Assembly: GCF_048269565.1 (NCBI RefSeq)
Contig: NZ_JBLXIK010000003.1
Coordinates: forward strand, 453,150-517,149
Length of the DNA stretch: 64,000 nt
Reading direction: 5' to 3'
From: Maricaulis sp048269565
GTDB lineage: Bacteria > Pseudomonadota > Alphaproteobacteria > Caulobacterales > Maricaulaceae
The position numbers and the translations under genes were made by a program. Below, piece after piece: positions 41,453 through 50,473 of the stretch (position 1 is the first letter of the stretch; each line of letters begins with the position of its first letter). Under the pieces are notes generated by a model. It was not told the DNA's origin and searched no databases. It worked only from the letters and a program-made list of their open reading frames with translations.

Positions 41453-41505
41453 GCGATCTCGCGCATGTGGCGGGCCTGGTGCGACAAGGCACCAGGCCCC
41501 TCGCC

Positions 41506-42657
41506 TCAATCGACCTTGACGCGATCGATACGGTCGGCGGCATAGCAGCCGAGCATCCTGATCTCGCGGGTATGCTCCTCGAGGACAGTGAGACTGTCGC
41601 GCAGTTTGGGGTCATCGAGATGGCCCTCGACATCCATGATGAACATCTCTTCCCACGGATTGCCGGCGATCGGGCGCGATTCCAGCTTCACCAGATTGAT
41701 GCCGTGATCGCGAAAGCCCGTCAGCGCATTGACCAGGGCACCCGGATCATCACGCGTGGTGAACATCATCGAGGTCTTGCACTCGACCCCGCGTGCCGGC
41801 AGCTTGCTGTCCCTCGCAAGCACGATGAAACGGGTGATATTCTGCTCGTGATCGCCCACGCCATGGGCGAGGACGTCAAAACCGAACAGTTTGGCTGCAT
41901 CCTCGCCGGCGATGGCGGCTGCCGTATCATCCTCTTCCAGCAAGCGTTCGAGCGCCCGGGTCGTGCTCGATGACATGTGGGTCTCGATCTCCGGATGCCC
42001 GGCGAGATAGCGGCGCGATTGCGCCAGCGCCTGCGGATGCCCGAAAACCCGGGTAATCCGGCCATTGCCCGAGGCCTTGCCGATCAGGCAGTGATCAACC
42101 CTCAGCATGAATTCACCGGCAATTCGGGTGCGTCCCTCAAGCAGGATATCGAACACTTCATTGATCGAGCCGGTGGTGGTGTTCTCGATCGGCACGACAC
42201 CGAAATCGACCTCGCCGGTTTCGACGGCCCGGAAGATCGAGACGAAATCGCGTTTCGGCGATGGCACCACATTGGCGTTGCGGCGGGCGAAGATCTTCTG
42301 CGCCGCGATATGGCTGTAACTGCCCGGCCCGCCGAGATAGGCGACGCTGGCCTCGTTGAGATCGGCATCGCGCATCGAGTCGAAGCGGGTGCGCTGCATC
42401 CGGATCGAGTCGTCAAACAGGGCATGAAATATCTGCTCGACCAGCTCGCGCGAGACGCCGCCGGCCTCGGCGCGCGCGACGGCTTCGCGCAGTATCGCCT
42501 GCTCGCGGTCGCGGTCCCGGACCGGCAGGCCGGAGCGGACCTTCTCATCGACAATCGCCTCGACCAGCGCCGTGCGCCGGGCAATGGCATCGACGAGATC
42601 GCGATCGATCTGCGAGATCGATGACCGGATCTCGTCGCGGGAAACCTGTTCAGACAT
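41506..42657 (-). CDS. pheA: bifunctional chorismate mutase / prephenate dehydratase (P-protein)
   Basis: Converts chorismate to prephenate and then to phenylpyruvate for phenylalanine synthesis. Residues ~1-90 are a helical chorismate mutase domain (ISQIDRDLVDAIARRTALVE). The dehydratase domain (~105-285) has VAYLGGPGSYSHIAA and VPIENTTTGSINEV. The ACT domain (~295-380) has the Phe-binding LVKLESRPIAGNPWEEMFI. The start at 42657 (MSEQVSRDEI) lies directly behind a terminator-like hairpin and leader peptide, so it is probably regulated by attenuation. The 383-residue length is right for a P-protein. Confidence 0.95.
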   Translation of the reverse strand: MSEQVSRDEIRSSISQIDRDLVDAIARRTALVEAIVDEKVRSGLPVRDRDREQAILREAVARAEAGGVSRELVEQIFHALFDDSIRMQRTRFDSMRDADLNEASVAYLGGPGSYSHIAAQKIFARRNANVVPSPKRDFVSIFRAVETGEVDFGVVPIENTTTGSINEVFDILLEGRTRIAGEFMLRVDHCLIGKASGNGRITRVFGHPQALAQSRRYLAGHPEIETHMSSSTTRALERLLEEDDTAAAIAGEDAAKLFGFDVLAHGVGDHEQNITRFIVLARDSKLPARGVECKTSMMFTTRDDPGALVNALTGFRDHGINLVKLESRPIAGNPWEEMFIMDVEGHLDDPKLRDSLTVLEEHTREIRMLGCYAADRIDRVKVD

Positions 42658-42683
42658 GGTCTGCCTCTTTCTCAAAACAAAAA

Positions 42684-42706
42684 GGCCTCCCCGGTTGGGG
42701 GAGGCC
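42684..42706 (-). terminator. pheA attenuator hairpin
   Basis: On the minus strand GGCCTCCCC and GGGGAGGCC form a perfect 9-bp stem with a 5-base loop, followed by a T-rich run (TTTTTGTTTTG), 27 bp upstream of the pheA start. A GGGGGCGG segment in the leader's last codons can pair with the CCTCCCCC arm to form an antiterminator. Confidence 0.75.
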
Positions 42707-42733
42707 CTGGAAACTCGCTGCTTGTCGCGCGCG

Positions 42734-42805
42734 CTAGCCGGCCACCGCCCCCGAACGGGTTGCGTTGCTAAAATAGCCGGTAAAATAAAGCGGTGCACAA
42801 GTCAT
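42734..42805 (-). CDS. pheA leader peptide
   Basis: A 23-residue frame starting at 42805 and reading MTCAPLYFTGYFSNATRSG then AVAG. It has Tyr-Phe twice within six residues, the control codons expected for a phenylalanine attenuator. It ends about 27 bases before the terminator stem. Ribosome stalling at the Phe codons would free the GGGGGCGG region for antitermination. A possible -35 (TTGACG) lies about 30 bp upstream of its start. This is a sequence-based inference, but the arrangement is classical. Confidence 0.75.
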   Translation of the reverse strand: MTCAPLYFTGYFSNATRSGAVAG

Positions 42806-42880
42806 GACGACAGTCTGCGATCCTGCCCGGCCCGCGTCAATAACGCAAAGCCGCAAGGCGCAATTTTTGTGCAGAAAAAA

Positions 42881-42903
42881 GGCCGGGACGATAAATCCCG
42901 GCC
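42881..42903 (-). terminator. lon terminator
   Basis: On the minus strand GGCCGGGA and TCCCGGCC form an 8-bp stem around a 7-base loop, followed by TTTTTT at 42875-42880, 35 bp after the lon stop. It is a textbook intrinsic terminator separating lon from the pheA unit. Confidence 0.9.
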
Positions 42904-42937
42904 TTTCATTTCCAATGCGGCCGGAGCCGGAGGCAAG

Positions 42938-45340
42938 TTAGTGTGCGAGCTGGGACTCGCTGCCATCCGTCGGCGTATTGGCCATACCGGCCAGGGCCGC
43001 GGCATCGGACTCGGTCCACTCGACCGGCTCGACCGGCTGGGTCAGGGCGCGGGCCAGGACTTCATCGGCGGTTTCGACCGCGATGATCTCCAGACCCTGT
43101 TTCACATTGTCCGGAATTTCGACGAGATCCTTCTCGTTCTCCTTCGGGATCAACACGGTCTTGACGCCGCCACGCAGGGCCGCGAGCAGTTTTTCCTTCA
43201 GCCCGCCGATCGGCAGGACATGGCCGCGCAGGGTGATCTCACCCGTCATTGCCAGATCCTTGCGCACCGGAATCCCGGTCAGCACCGAGACGATCGCCGT
43301 CATCATGCCGATACCGGCCGATGGACCATCCTTCGGCGTCGCGCCTTCGGGGACGTGGACATGGATGTCCGTGGTGCGGAACACCGTCGGCCGGATACCC
43401 ATGGAAGGCGCCCGCGACTGCACGAATGAATTCGCCGCCGAGATCGATTCCTTCATCACATCGCGCAGATTGCCGGTGACCGTCATCTTGCCGCGACCGG
43501 GCATCTTGACCGCCTCGATCTGCAGCAGATCGCCGCCCGCTTCCGTCCAGGCCAGGCCGGTGACGAGACCGACACGGTCCTCGCGCTCGGATTCACCGAA
43601 ACGGTATTTGCGGACGCCAGCGAATTCGCCAAGGTTTTCCGGCGTGATATCCACGCGTTCGGCCTTGCCGGTCTGCAGACGGCGCACCGATTTGCGGGCC
43701 AGATTGGCCAGTTCGCGCTCAAGATTACGCACGCCGGCTTCCTGGGCATAGTAGCGGATCAGATCGCGCACGGCATCATCAGACACCGACCAGTCGCTGG
43801 GCGACAGGGCGTGATTGACCATCTGCTTGGGGATCAAGTGGCGCTTGGCGATCTCGAGCTTTTCATCCTCGGTATACCCGGCGATGCGGATGACTTCCAT
43901 CCGGTCGAGAAGCGGTTGCGGCAGGTTCAGCGTATTGGCCGTCGTCACGAACATGATATCCGACAGGTCATAATCGACCTCCAGATAGTGATCGTTGAAC
44001 GTCGCATTCTGTTCCGGGTCGAGCACCTCAAGCAAGGCCGCAGACGGATCGCCGCGATAATCGGCGCCGAGCTTGTCGATTTCGTCGAGCAGGAAAAGTG
44101 GATTGCTCGACTTGATCTTCTTCATTGACTGGACGATCCGGCCCGGCATCGAACCGATATAGGTGCGGCGGTGGCCGCGGATTTCGGCCTCGTCACGCAC
44201 GCCGCCCAGCGACATGCGCACGAAATCGCGCCCCGTCGCCTTGGCAATCGAACGGCCGAGCGAGGTCTTGCCGACGCCCGGAGGCCCGACGAGACACAGG
44301 ATGGGGCCACGCATCTTCCGGGTGCGCGCCTGGACGGCAAGATGCTCAAGGATGCGTTCCTTGACCTTCTCGAGGCCGTAATGATCCGCATCGAGGATTT
44401 CCTCGGCCCGGTTCAGATCGTTCTTGAGGCGCTTGCGCTTGCCCCAGGGCAGCGCCAGGATCCAGTCGAGATAATTGCGCACGACCGTGGCTTCCGCCGA
44501 CATCGGGCTCATCTGGCGAAGCTTCTTGAATTCAGCCTCGGCCTTGGCGCGGGCTTCCTTCGAGAGCTTGGCCTCGGCGAGACGGTCCTCGAGCTCGGCG
44601 AGCTCCTCACGGCTGTCATCGCCCTCACCCAGCTCGCGCTGGATCGCCTTCATCTGCTCGTTGAGATAATATTCGCGCTGGGTCTTTTCCATCTGCCGCT
44701 TGACACGGCTGCGGATTTTCTTCTCGACCTGCAAGACGCCGATCTCGCCTTCCATCAGACCGAGAATGCGCTCGAGACGGGCGGCCGCATCGGGCTGTTC
44801 CAGCAGCGCCTGTTTTTCCTCGATCTTGACGGCGAGATGGGCCGCGATCGAATCCGACAGCTTGGCCGGATCACTGATCTGGGCCAGCGAGGCCAGTGCC
44901 TCGGGCGGCACCTTCTTGTTGAGCTTGACGTAGTCGTCGAACTTGGCCGCAACCGTGCGCATCAGCGCTTCCAGCTCGGCAGGATCGCCGACTTCCTCGG
45001 TCATCGGCTCGCAGGTCGCCTCGTAGAAATCCTCATTGGCGGTATAGCCGGTGATCTCGACGCGCACGCCGCCCTCGACCAGGACCTTGACGGTACCGTC
45101 GGGCAGTTTGAGCAATTGCAGGACAGAGGCGATCACGCCGGTCGAATGAATGGCGGAACTGGCCGGCTCGTCGTCACCGGCGCTGCGCTGGGTGGCCAGC
45201 AGGATCTGCTTGTCTGCGCGCATGACTTCTTCCAGCGCCTTGACCGATTTCTCGCGGCCAACGAACAAGGGAACAATCATGTGCGGGAACACGACAATGT
45301 CGCGCAACGGCAGGAGGGGAAGTGTTTTTATCGTGGACAT
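42938..45340 (-). CDS. lon: ATP-dependent protease Lon
   Basis: An 800-residue cytoplasmic AAA+ protease that degrades misfolded and regulatory proteins. The N-terminal LON domain starts LPLLPLRDIVVFPHMIVPLF. The Walker A motif is GPPGVGKTSLGRSIA. The proteolytic domain has the catalytic Ser in PKDGPSAGIGM and the Lys in LPIGGLKEKLLAA. The length is normal for LonA. It follows clpX by 145 bp and ends before a strong terminator. In Caulobacter relatives Lon controls cell-cycle regulators. Confidence 0.98.
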   Translation of the reverse strand: MSTIKTLPLLPLRDIVVFPHMIVPLFVGREKSVKALEEVMRADKQILLATQRSAGDDEPASSAIHSTGVIASVLQLLKLPDGTVKVLVEGGVRVEITGYTANEDFYEATCEPMTEEVGDPAELEALMRTVAAKFDDYVKLNKKVPPEALASLAQISDPAKLSDSIAAHLAVKIEEKQALLEQPDAAARLERILGLMEGEIGVLQVEKKIRSRVKRQMEKTQREYYLNEQMKAIQRELGEGDDSREELAELEDRLAEAKLSKEARAKAEAEFKKLRQMSPMSAEATVVRNYLDWILALPWGKRKRLKNDLNRAEEILDADHYGLEKVKERILEHLAVQARTRKMRGPILCLVGPPGVGKTSLGRSIAKATGRDFVRMSLGGVRDEAEIRGHRRTYIGSMPGRIVQSMKKIKSSNPLFLLDEIDKLGADYRGDPSAALLEVLDPEQNATFNDHYLEVDYDLSDIMFVTTANTLNLPQPLLDRMEVIRIAGYTEDEKLEIAKRHLIPKQMVNHALSPSDWSVSDDAVRDLIRYYAQEAGVRNLERELANLARKSVRRLQTGKAERVDITPENLGEFAGVRKYRFGESEREDRVGLVTGLAWTEAGGDLLQIEAVKMPGRGKMTVTGNLRDVMKESISAANSFVQSRAPSMGIRPTVFRTTDIHVHVPEGATPKDGPSAGIGMMTAIVSVLTGIPVRKDLAMTGEITLRGHVLPIGGLKEKLLAALRGGVKTVLIPKENEKDLVEIPDNVKQGLEIIAVETADEVLARALTQPVEPVEWTESDAAALAGMANTPTDGSESQLAH

Positions 45341-45485
45341 ATATGCTCCATGCGCACCCGCTTGCCGGCGCGCCGGGACAGGACAGACGGCCCTGATCCG
45401 GTTCGGCCCGACGCCGACGGGTGAAAATTAGTGCAGCCGGGTGGCCGCCTCTTGCATCAACAGGTGGCGATGCGAGGCGTCGACG

Positions 45486-46757
45486 TCAAGCACCCGTGCG
45501 CTTATCGTCCTTGCGTTCGGCATAGATCAGCAATGGCTTGGCATTGCCTTCGACAACTTCCGCGTTGACGACGATCTCTTCGACACCGTCCATCGAAGGC
45601 AGGTCGAACATGGTTTCGAGCAGGATGCCCTCCATGATCGACCGCAGCCCGCGGGCACCGGTCTTGCGCATGATCGCACGCTTGGCGATCTGCTTCAGTG
45701 CATCCTCGGTGAAGGTCAGGCCGACGCCTTCCATGTCGAACAGGCGCTGATACTGCTTCACCAGGGCGTTCTTCGGCTCGGTCAGGATCTGGACCAGGGC
45801 ATCCTCATCGAGGTCTTCCAGGGTCGCGATCACCGGCAGACGGCCGACGAATTCCGGGATCAGGCCGAAGCGCAGCAGATCATCCGGCTCGACCATGCGC
45901 AGGATATCGCCGGTGCGGCGGACATCAGGCTCGCGCACATCGGCACCGAAGCCGATCGAGGAGCCCTGGCCGCGCTGGGAGATAACCTTGTCGAGACCGG
46001 AGAAAGCGCCGCCAACCACGAACAGGATATTGGTGGTATCGACCTGCAGGAATTCCTGTTGCGGATGCTTGCGCCCGCCCTGCGGCGGCACGGAGGCAAC
46101 CGTGCCTTCCATGATCTTCAGCAAGGCCTGCTGCACGCCCTCACCCGACACGTCGCGAGTGATGGACGGGTTGTCGGACTTGCGCGAGATCTTGTCGATC
46201 TCATCGATATAGACGATGCCGCGCTGGGCCCGCTCGACATTGTAGTCGGCGGACTGGAGCAGTTTGAGGACGATATTCTCGACATCCTCACCGACATAGC
46301 CGGCTTCGGTCAGCGTCGTCGCATCGGCCATGGTGAAGGGCACATCGAGGATGCGCGCCAGCGTCTGGGCCAGCAACGTCTTACCGCAACCGGTCGGGCC
46401 GATCAGCAGGATGTTGGACTTGGCCAGCTCGACATCGGAATTCTGGCCGGCGTGGTTGAGGCGCTTGTAGTGATTGTGCACCGCCACGGCGAGCACGCGC
46501 TTGGCATGCGACTGGCCGATCACATAATCGTTCAGGACATCAAAGATCTCCTGGGGCGACGGCACGCCTTCCTTGGATTTCACCAGCGAGGATTTGTTCT
46601 CCTCCCGGATGATGTCCATGCACAGTTCAACGCACTCATCGCAGATGAAGACCGTCGGCCCCGCGATCAGCTTGCGAACCTCATGCTGGCTCTTGCCGCA
46701 AAAGGAGCAGTACAGCGTGTTCTTGGACTCAGCGTCGCCGCCTGTGGTCTTACTCAT
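45486..46757 (-). CDS. clpX: ATP-dependent Clp protease ATP-binding subunit ClpX
   Basis: A 423-residue AAA+ unfoldase that feeds substrates to ClpP. The N-terminal zinc domain has CSFCGKSQHEV and ICDECVELC (C4). Walker A is IGPTGCGKTLLAQTLA, with the ClpP-binding IGF loop in SSIGFGADV, pore and sensor motifs and the end AERKDDKRTGA. Order clpP-clpX-lon on one strand is the usual alphaproteobacterial arrangement. Intact. Confidence 0.98.
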   Translation of the reverse strand: MSKTTGGDAESKNTLYCSFCGKSQHEVRKLIAGPTVFICDECVELCMDIIREENKSSLVKSKEGVPSPQEIFDVLNDYVIGQSHAKRVLAVAVHNHYKRLNHAGQNSDVELAKSNILLIGPTGCGKTLLAQTLARILDVPFTMADATTLTEAGYVGEDVENIVLKLLQSADYNVERAQRGIVYIDEIDKISRKSDNPSITRDVSGEGVQQALLKIMEGTVASVPPQGGRKHPQQEFLQVDTTNILFVVGGAFSGLDKVISQRGQGSSIGFGADVREPDVRRTGDILRMVEPDDLLRFGLIPEFVGRLPVIATLEDLDEDALVQILTEPKNALVKQYQRLFDMEGVGLTFTEDALKQIAKRAIMRKTGARGLRSIMEGILLETMFDLPSMDGVEEIVVNAEVVEGNAKPLLIYAERKDDKRTGA

Positions 46758-46913
46758 GTCCGCTCCATTTCAAGCCCGGCGATCTCGGCGATCGCCGCAA
46801 TTTATTCGATCCTGCAACATCAGGGCCGAACTTTAGCGAAAGGTTTCCGCGTCTGCTAATTCGACCATATCGTGACAGGCTGGTTCAAGCCAGCCTGCTG
46901 TGAAAGATCAGGC

Positions 46914-47543
46914 TCAGGCCTCCGGATTCTCCGGATCGGCCCGCTTGGCATAGACGTGATCGACCAGGCCGAATTCCTTGCCCTCATCCGCCGACATGAA
47001 ATTGTCGCGGTCGAGCGCCTGTTCGATCTCGTCATAGGTCCGTCCGGTATGCTTGACGTAAATCTCGTTCAGCCGCCGCTTGATCTTCTGGATATCCGCC
47101 GCATGACGTTCGATATCGGAAGCTTGGCCACGGAAGCCGCCGGAGGGCTGGTGCACCATGATCCGCGCATTCGGCGTCGCATAGCGCATGTCCGGGTGAC
47201 CGGCAGTCAGCAGCAGCGAGCCCATCGAGGCCGCCATGCCCATGCACATCGTCGAGACCGGGCTGCGGATATATTGCATCGTGTCATAGATCGCCAGGCC
47301 TGCGGAGACGACGCCGCCGGGCGAATTGATATAGATCGAGATCTCTTTCTTCGGGTGCTCGGATTCGAGGAAGAGCAGCTGGGCCACGATCAGGCTGGCC
47401 ATGTGGTCCTCGATCGGACCGGTGATGAAGATGATCCGTTCCTTGAGCAGGCGGGAGTAGATGTCGAAGGCGCGTTCGCCCCGGCTGGTCTGCTCCACCA
47501 CCATCGGAACCAGATTCATCATCACATCCTCGGGATTCTGCAT
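46914..47543 (-). CDS. clpP: ATP-dependent Clp protease proteolytic subunit
   Basis: A 209-residue serine protease that forms the 14-mer barrel. The nucleophile Ser106 is in MGMAASMGSLLL, His131 is in MVHQPSGGF, and the catalytic Asp is in the DRDNF segment. The INSPGGVVSAGLAIYD turn is conserved. It lies between tig and clpX; a terminator separates it from tig, so it likely starts its own unit with clpX. Length normal. Confidence 0.98.
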   Translation of the reverse strand: MQNPEDVMMNLVPMVVEQTSRGERAFDIYSRLLKERIIFITGPIEDHMASLIVAQLLFLESEHPKKEISIYINSPGGVVSAGLAIYDTMQYIRSPVSTMCMGMAASMGSLLLTAGHPDMRYATPNARIMVHQPSGGFRGQASDIERHAADIQKIKRRLNEIYVKHTGRTYDEIEQALDRDNFMSADEGKEFGLVDHVYAKRADPENPEA

Positions 47544-47673
47544 ATCAAGCTCCTTGGGCCGTCGTCCCGCCTATATGGGGACGATTCTCTTTACGCGCGA
47601 GGTTGGAACTATTGCGGGCGTTGCCGGGACGCGCAAGCCGCAGGCTGCAGCGCGAGGTGCGATGCGCCGGGTA

Positions 47674-47707
47674 TAAAAAAGCGCCGGTGCGAAGCCACAC
47701 CGGCGCT
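47674..47707 (-). terminator. tig terminator
   Basis: On the minus strand AGCGCCGGTG and CACCGGCGCT pair around an 8-base loop, followed by TTTTTTATAC, about 25 bp after the tig stop. It is a strong intrinsic terminator that isolates tig from clpP. Confidence 0.9.
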
Positions 47708-47731
47708 GTTTTATTCGTCAGGCCCGAGGGA

Positions 47732-49213
47732 TCAGGCGTCTTTCTTGGCGGCCGGCTTCTTCTTCGCCGGGGCCTTCTTGGCCGCAGGCTTGTCATCAGC
47801 CTTGGCCGCAGCCTTGGGAGCCGCCTTCTTCTTGGCCGGAGCCTTCTTTTTCGCGGCCGGCTTGGCAGCGGGCGCCTCGTCATCATCGGCATAGAGCGCT
47901 TCACGGGTCACCGGAACATCGGTGACATCGGCGAGCTCGAGGATGTAGTCGACGACCTTCTCTTCATAGATCGGCGCGCGAACCTGGGCGACGGCACCCG
48001 GATTCTTCTGGTAGAATTCAACCACCTGACGTTCCTGACCCGGATAGCGCATGGCTTCCTGGTTGATCGCGCGGGAGAGTTCTTCCTGGGTCACGTCGAG
48101 CTTGTTGCGGTTGCCGATCTCGGCCAGCACCAGGCCGAGGCGCACGCGGCGCTCGGCGATGCCGCGGTATTCAGCCTTCAGCTCGTCTTCGCTCTTGTCC
48201 TTGTCTTCGTCCTCGAGATGGCCGTGCTCGATGGCATGGGCCACTTCGCGCCAGATATTCTCGAATTCGGCTTCGAGCATTTTCGGAGGCAGATCGAAAT
48301 CATGGGCCGCGTCGAGCTGGTCGAGGACGGCGCGCTTCACCTTGAGGCGCGACTGGGCGGCATGCTCACCGGCGAAACGTTTCTTGAGGGCGTCCTTCAG
48401 GGCATCGAGATCGGACAGGCCGAGGCGCTTGGCCAGCTCGTCATCGATCTTGGAGTCCTGCGGCGCTTCGACGGCCTTGACGGTGACATCAAAGACAGCC
48501 TCTTTGCCGGCCAGATGCTTGGCCTGGTACTCGGCCGGGAAGGTAACGGTGACGGTGCGCTCTTCGCCGGCCTTGGCGCCAACGAGTTGTTCTTCAAAGC
48601 CCGGAATGAAGGCGCCATCGCCGAGGCCGACGCGGCTGTCTTCGGCCGAACCACCTTCAAAGGCGACGCCGTCAATCTTGCCGACAAAATCGATCACGAC
48701 GATATCGCCATTCTCGGCCTTGGCAGCCTTGCCCTTTTTCGGCGCGAATTCGCGGCTCTCATCGGCCAGCTTGGCCAGGGCGTCGTCGACTTCCTCGTCG
48801 GAAACCTCGATCACCGGGCGCGAGACCTTCAGCTTGGACGCGTCCGCCGGTTCAAATTCCGGCATGATCTCTAGGCTGATCTCGAACACGAAATCGGATT
48901 TGCCGGACGTGACATCCTTGGCATCGCTGACCACATTGATTTCCGGCTGCGAGGCCGGGCGCAGCTTGCGCTCATCAAGGGTCTTCTGGGTGGTCTCGGG
49001 CACCAGTTCATTGAGCATGTCGCCCATGATCGATTCGCCGAACATGCGGCGGATATGGCTGGTTGGCACCTTGCCGGGGCGGAAACCCTTCAGGCGGACT
49101 TCAGGACGGATCTCCTGGATTTTCGCGTCCAGGCGAGCTTGCAGATCGTCTGCAGCAAAGACGATCTCATAAGTGCGGCTCAAGCCTTCGGCGGCTTTCT
49201 CGGTGACGTTCAT
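47732..49213 (-). CDS. tig: trigger factor, ribosome-bound chaperone
   Basis: A 493-residue chaperone that binds nascent chains at the ribosomal exit. The N-terminal ribosome-binding domain contains VRLKGFRPGKVPTSHIRRMF. The FKBP-type prolyl isomerase domain (~160-245) has GDIVVIDFVGKIDGVAFEGG. The C-terminal helical arms follow. The last ~50 residues are an Ala/Lys/Pro-rich basic tail (KKKAPAKKKAAPKAA), longer than in enterobacteria. The gene is next to tRNA-Leu and upstream of clpP. Confidence 0.96.
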   Translation of the reverse strand: MNVTEKAAEGLSRTYEIVFAADDLQARLDAKIQEIRPEVRLKGFRPGKVPTSHIRRMFGESIMGDMLNELVPETTQKTLDERKLRPASQPEINVVSDAKDVTSGKSDFVFEISLEIMPEFEPADASKLKVSRPVIEVSDEEVDDALAKLADESREFAPKKGKAAKAENGDIVVIDFVGKIDGVAFEGGSAEDSRVGLGDGAFIPGFEEQLVGAKAGEERTVTVTFPAEYQAKHLAGKEAVFDVTVKAVEAPQDSKIDDELAKRLGLSDLDALKDALKKRFAGEHAAQSRLKVKRAVLDQLDAAHDFDLPPKMLEAEFENIWREVAHAIEHGHLEDEDKDKSEDELKAEYRGIAERRVRLGLVLAEIGNRNKLDVTQEELSRAINQEAMRYPGQERQVVEFYQKNPGAVAQVRAPIYEEKVVDYILELADVTDVPVTREALYADDDEAPAAKPAAKKKAPAKKKAAPKAAAKADDKPAAKKAPAKKKPAAKKDA

Positions 49214-49410
49214 GGGTTAGCCCTGGCATTGATGTGGAGGCGGACAGGTCCGCAGTAAAATTCGAGCGCGCGTTATGTCACGCCGATTCAAGCCGCGCAA
49301 CGCTGCGAAGCGGCTTGCCGGTGCCGAACTGCTCTGAAGGAGCGAATTCGCGAGCGGCCAAAGGGTGTCGAGTGCCCGGTGGCGGGGGTGCCCGGCTTCA
49401 CTCGCCCGGG

Positions 49411-49659
49411 TGTCGGGCCTGCCGGGCCGAAGCTCGCGCAGCGAGCGCCGAGAAGCGAGGAGCGCATGATGTCCGGGGTGTCCGCCTTCGCTTGTTCTAG
49501 CGTTGGGCCTGCCCAGCCGAAGCTCGCGCAGCGAGCGCCGAGAAGCGAGGAGCGCATGATGTCCGGGGTGTCCGCCTTCGCCGAAGGCTACGGCGGGACA
49601 GCCTTCGCTTGTTCTAGCGTTGGGCCTGCCCAGCCGAAGCTCGCGCAGCGAGCGAAGGC
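49411..49659. repeat. palindrome-rich tandem repeats following the tRNA-Leu 3' end
   Basis: Two near-identical units and a partial third (GGGCCTGCC landmarks at 49415, 49505 and 49622) contain CCGAAGCTCGCGCAGCGAGC, a hairpin, and GCATGATGTCCGGGGTGTCC. The second unit carries a 27-bp insertion. GGGCCTGCCCAGCCG is shared with the repeat at 28.9-29.1 kb. The rest of 49214-49410 holds no gene. The array is non-coding; apparent open frames through it are repeat-derived. Confidence 0.8.
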
Positions 49660-49744
49660 TGGTGCGGATGGAGGGACTCGAACCCCCACGCCTTGCGGCA
49701 CTTGGACCTAAACCAAGCGCGTCTACCAGTTCCGCCACATCCGC
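49660..49744 (-). tRNA. tRNA-Leu (TAG)
   Basis: A class II tRNA of 85 bases on the reverse strand: acceptor GCGGATG with CATCCGC, anticodon loop TTTAGGT (anticodon TAG) in a CTTGG/CCAAG stem, a long variable arm around TGCCGCAAGGCGT, T-arm GGGGGTTCGAGTCCC, discriminator A and encoded CCA. Confidence 0.96.
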
Positions 49745-49864
49745 ATATAGCGGCGCGGTGATGCCATGCAGCGATGAGCGGTGCAACCGGGATTTCGGGT
49801 GTTGCGACCGGCCGTGATACGACACGCTGACAGGCTTCGCCCCACCCGTGAGGACAGGATAGAA

Positions 49865-50473
49865 ATGACCGAGGAACCCGAACGCACCGGCTTCGACTGG
49901 GAGAACCGGTTTGCCGCCGATGACACACCCTGGGAGCGCCAGGAGCTGCATCCGGGCATGCTGGCCTGGATGCGGGCCGGAGAACTGGAACCGGGAAACC
50001 GGGTCATCATCCCCGGCTGTGGCCGGTCGCCGGAACTCGCCTTTCTCGCTGGCTGCGGGCTAGATGTAACGGGCGCCGATCTGTCGCCGACCGCCCTCGC
50101 CTTCCAGCGCCAGGCACTCGATGCGGCCGGGCTCGATGCGACCCTGCTCGAGGGTGATGTCCTCGCCCACCGTCCCGACAAACCCTATGACCGGGTCTAT
50201 GAGCAGACTTTCCTGTGCGCCATCCCGCCCCGCCTGCGGGGCGATTACGAGCGTGCCATGTATGACTGGCTGAAACCGGGCGGGCATTTTCTGGCGCTGT
50301 TCATGCAAAAGGATGTGCGGGGCGGGCCGCCCTATGGCTGTGCGCTGGATGCGATGCATGACCTTTTCCCCGCCGAGCGCTGGATCTGGCCCGATGATGA
50401 CAGCTTCATCGCCTGGCCCCACCCCGACCTGAACGGCAAACCGGAACTGGCCGGCGTCCTGGTGCGGCGCTAG
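49865..50473 (+). CDS. thiopurine S-methyltransferase-like SAM-dependent methyltransferase
   Basis: A 202-residue class I methyltransferase of the TPMT family. It starts MTEEPERTGFDWENRFAADD, with WENRF...TPWERQELHP typical of the family, the SAM-binding VIIPGCGRSPEL (about 45-56) and the acidic VTGADLSPTAL. GAGGACAGGA precedes the ATG. Bacterial relatives methylate thiols, halides or metalloid species; the substrate is unknown. Its stop shares the bases CTAG with the convergent MATE gene. Confidence 0.88.
   Translation: MTEEPERTGFDWENRFAADDTPWERQELHPGMLAWMRAGELEPGNRVIIPGCGRSPELAFLAGCGLDVTGADLSPTALAFQRQALDAAGLDATLLEGDVLAHRPDKPYDRVYEQTFLCAIPPRLRGDYERAMYDWLKPGGHFLALFMQKDVRGGPPYGCALDAMHDLFPAERWIWPDDDSFIAWPHPDLNGKPELAGVLVRR

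Noticed and set aside
49217..49951. Minus-strand frame of 244 codons through tRNA-Leu and the repeats
   Set aside because: It reads through a tRNA and tandem palindromic repeats, giving a repeated Arg/Leu-rich pattern; not a protein gene.
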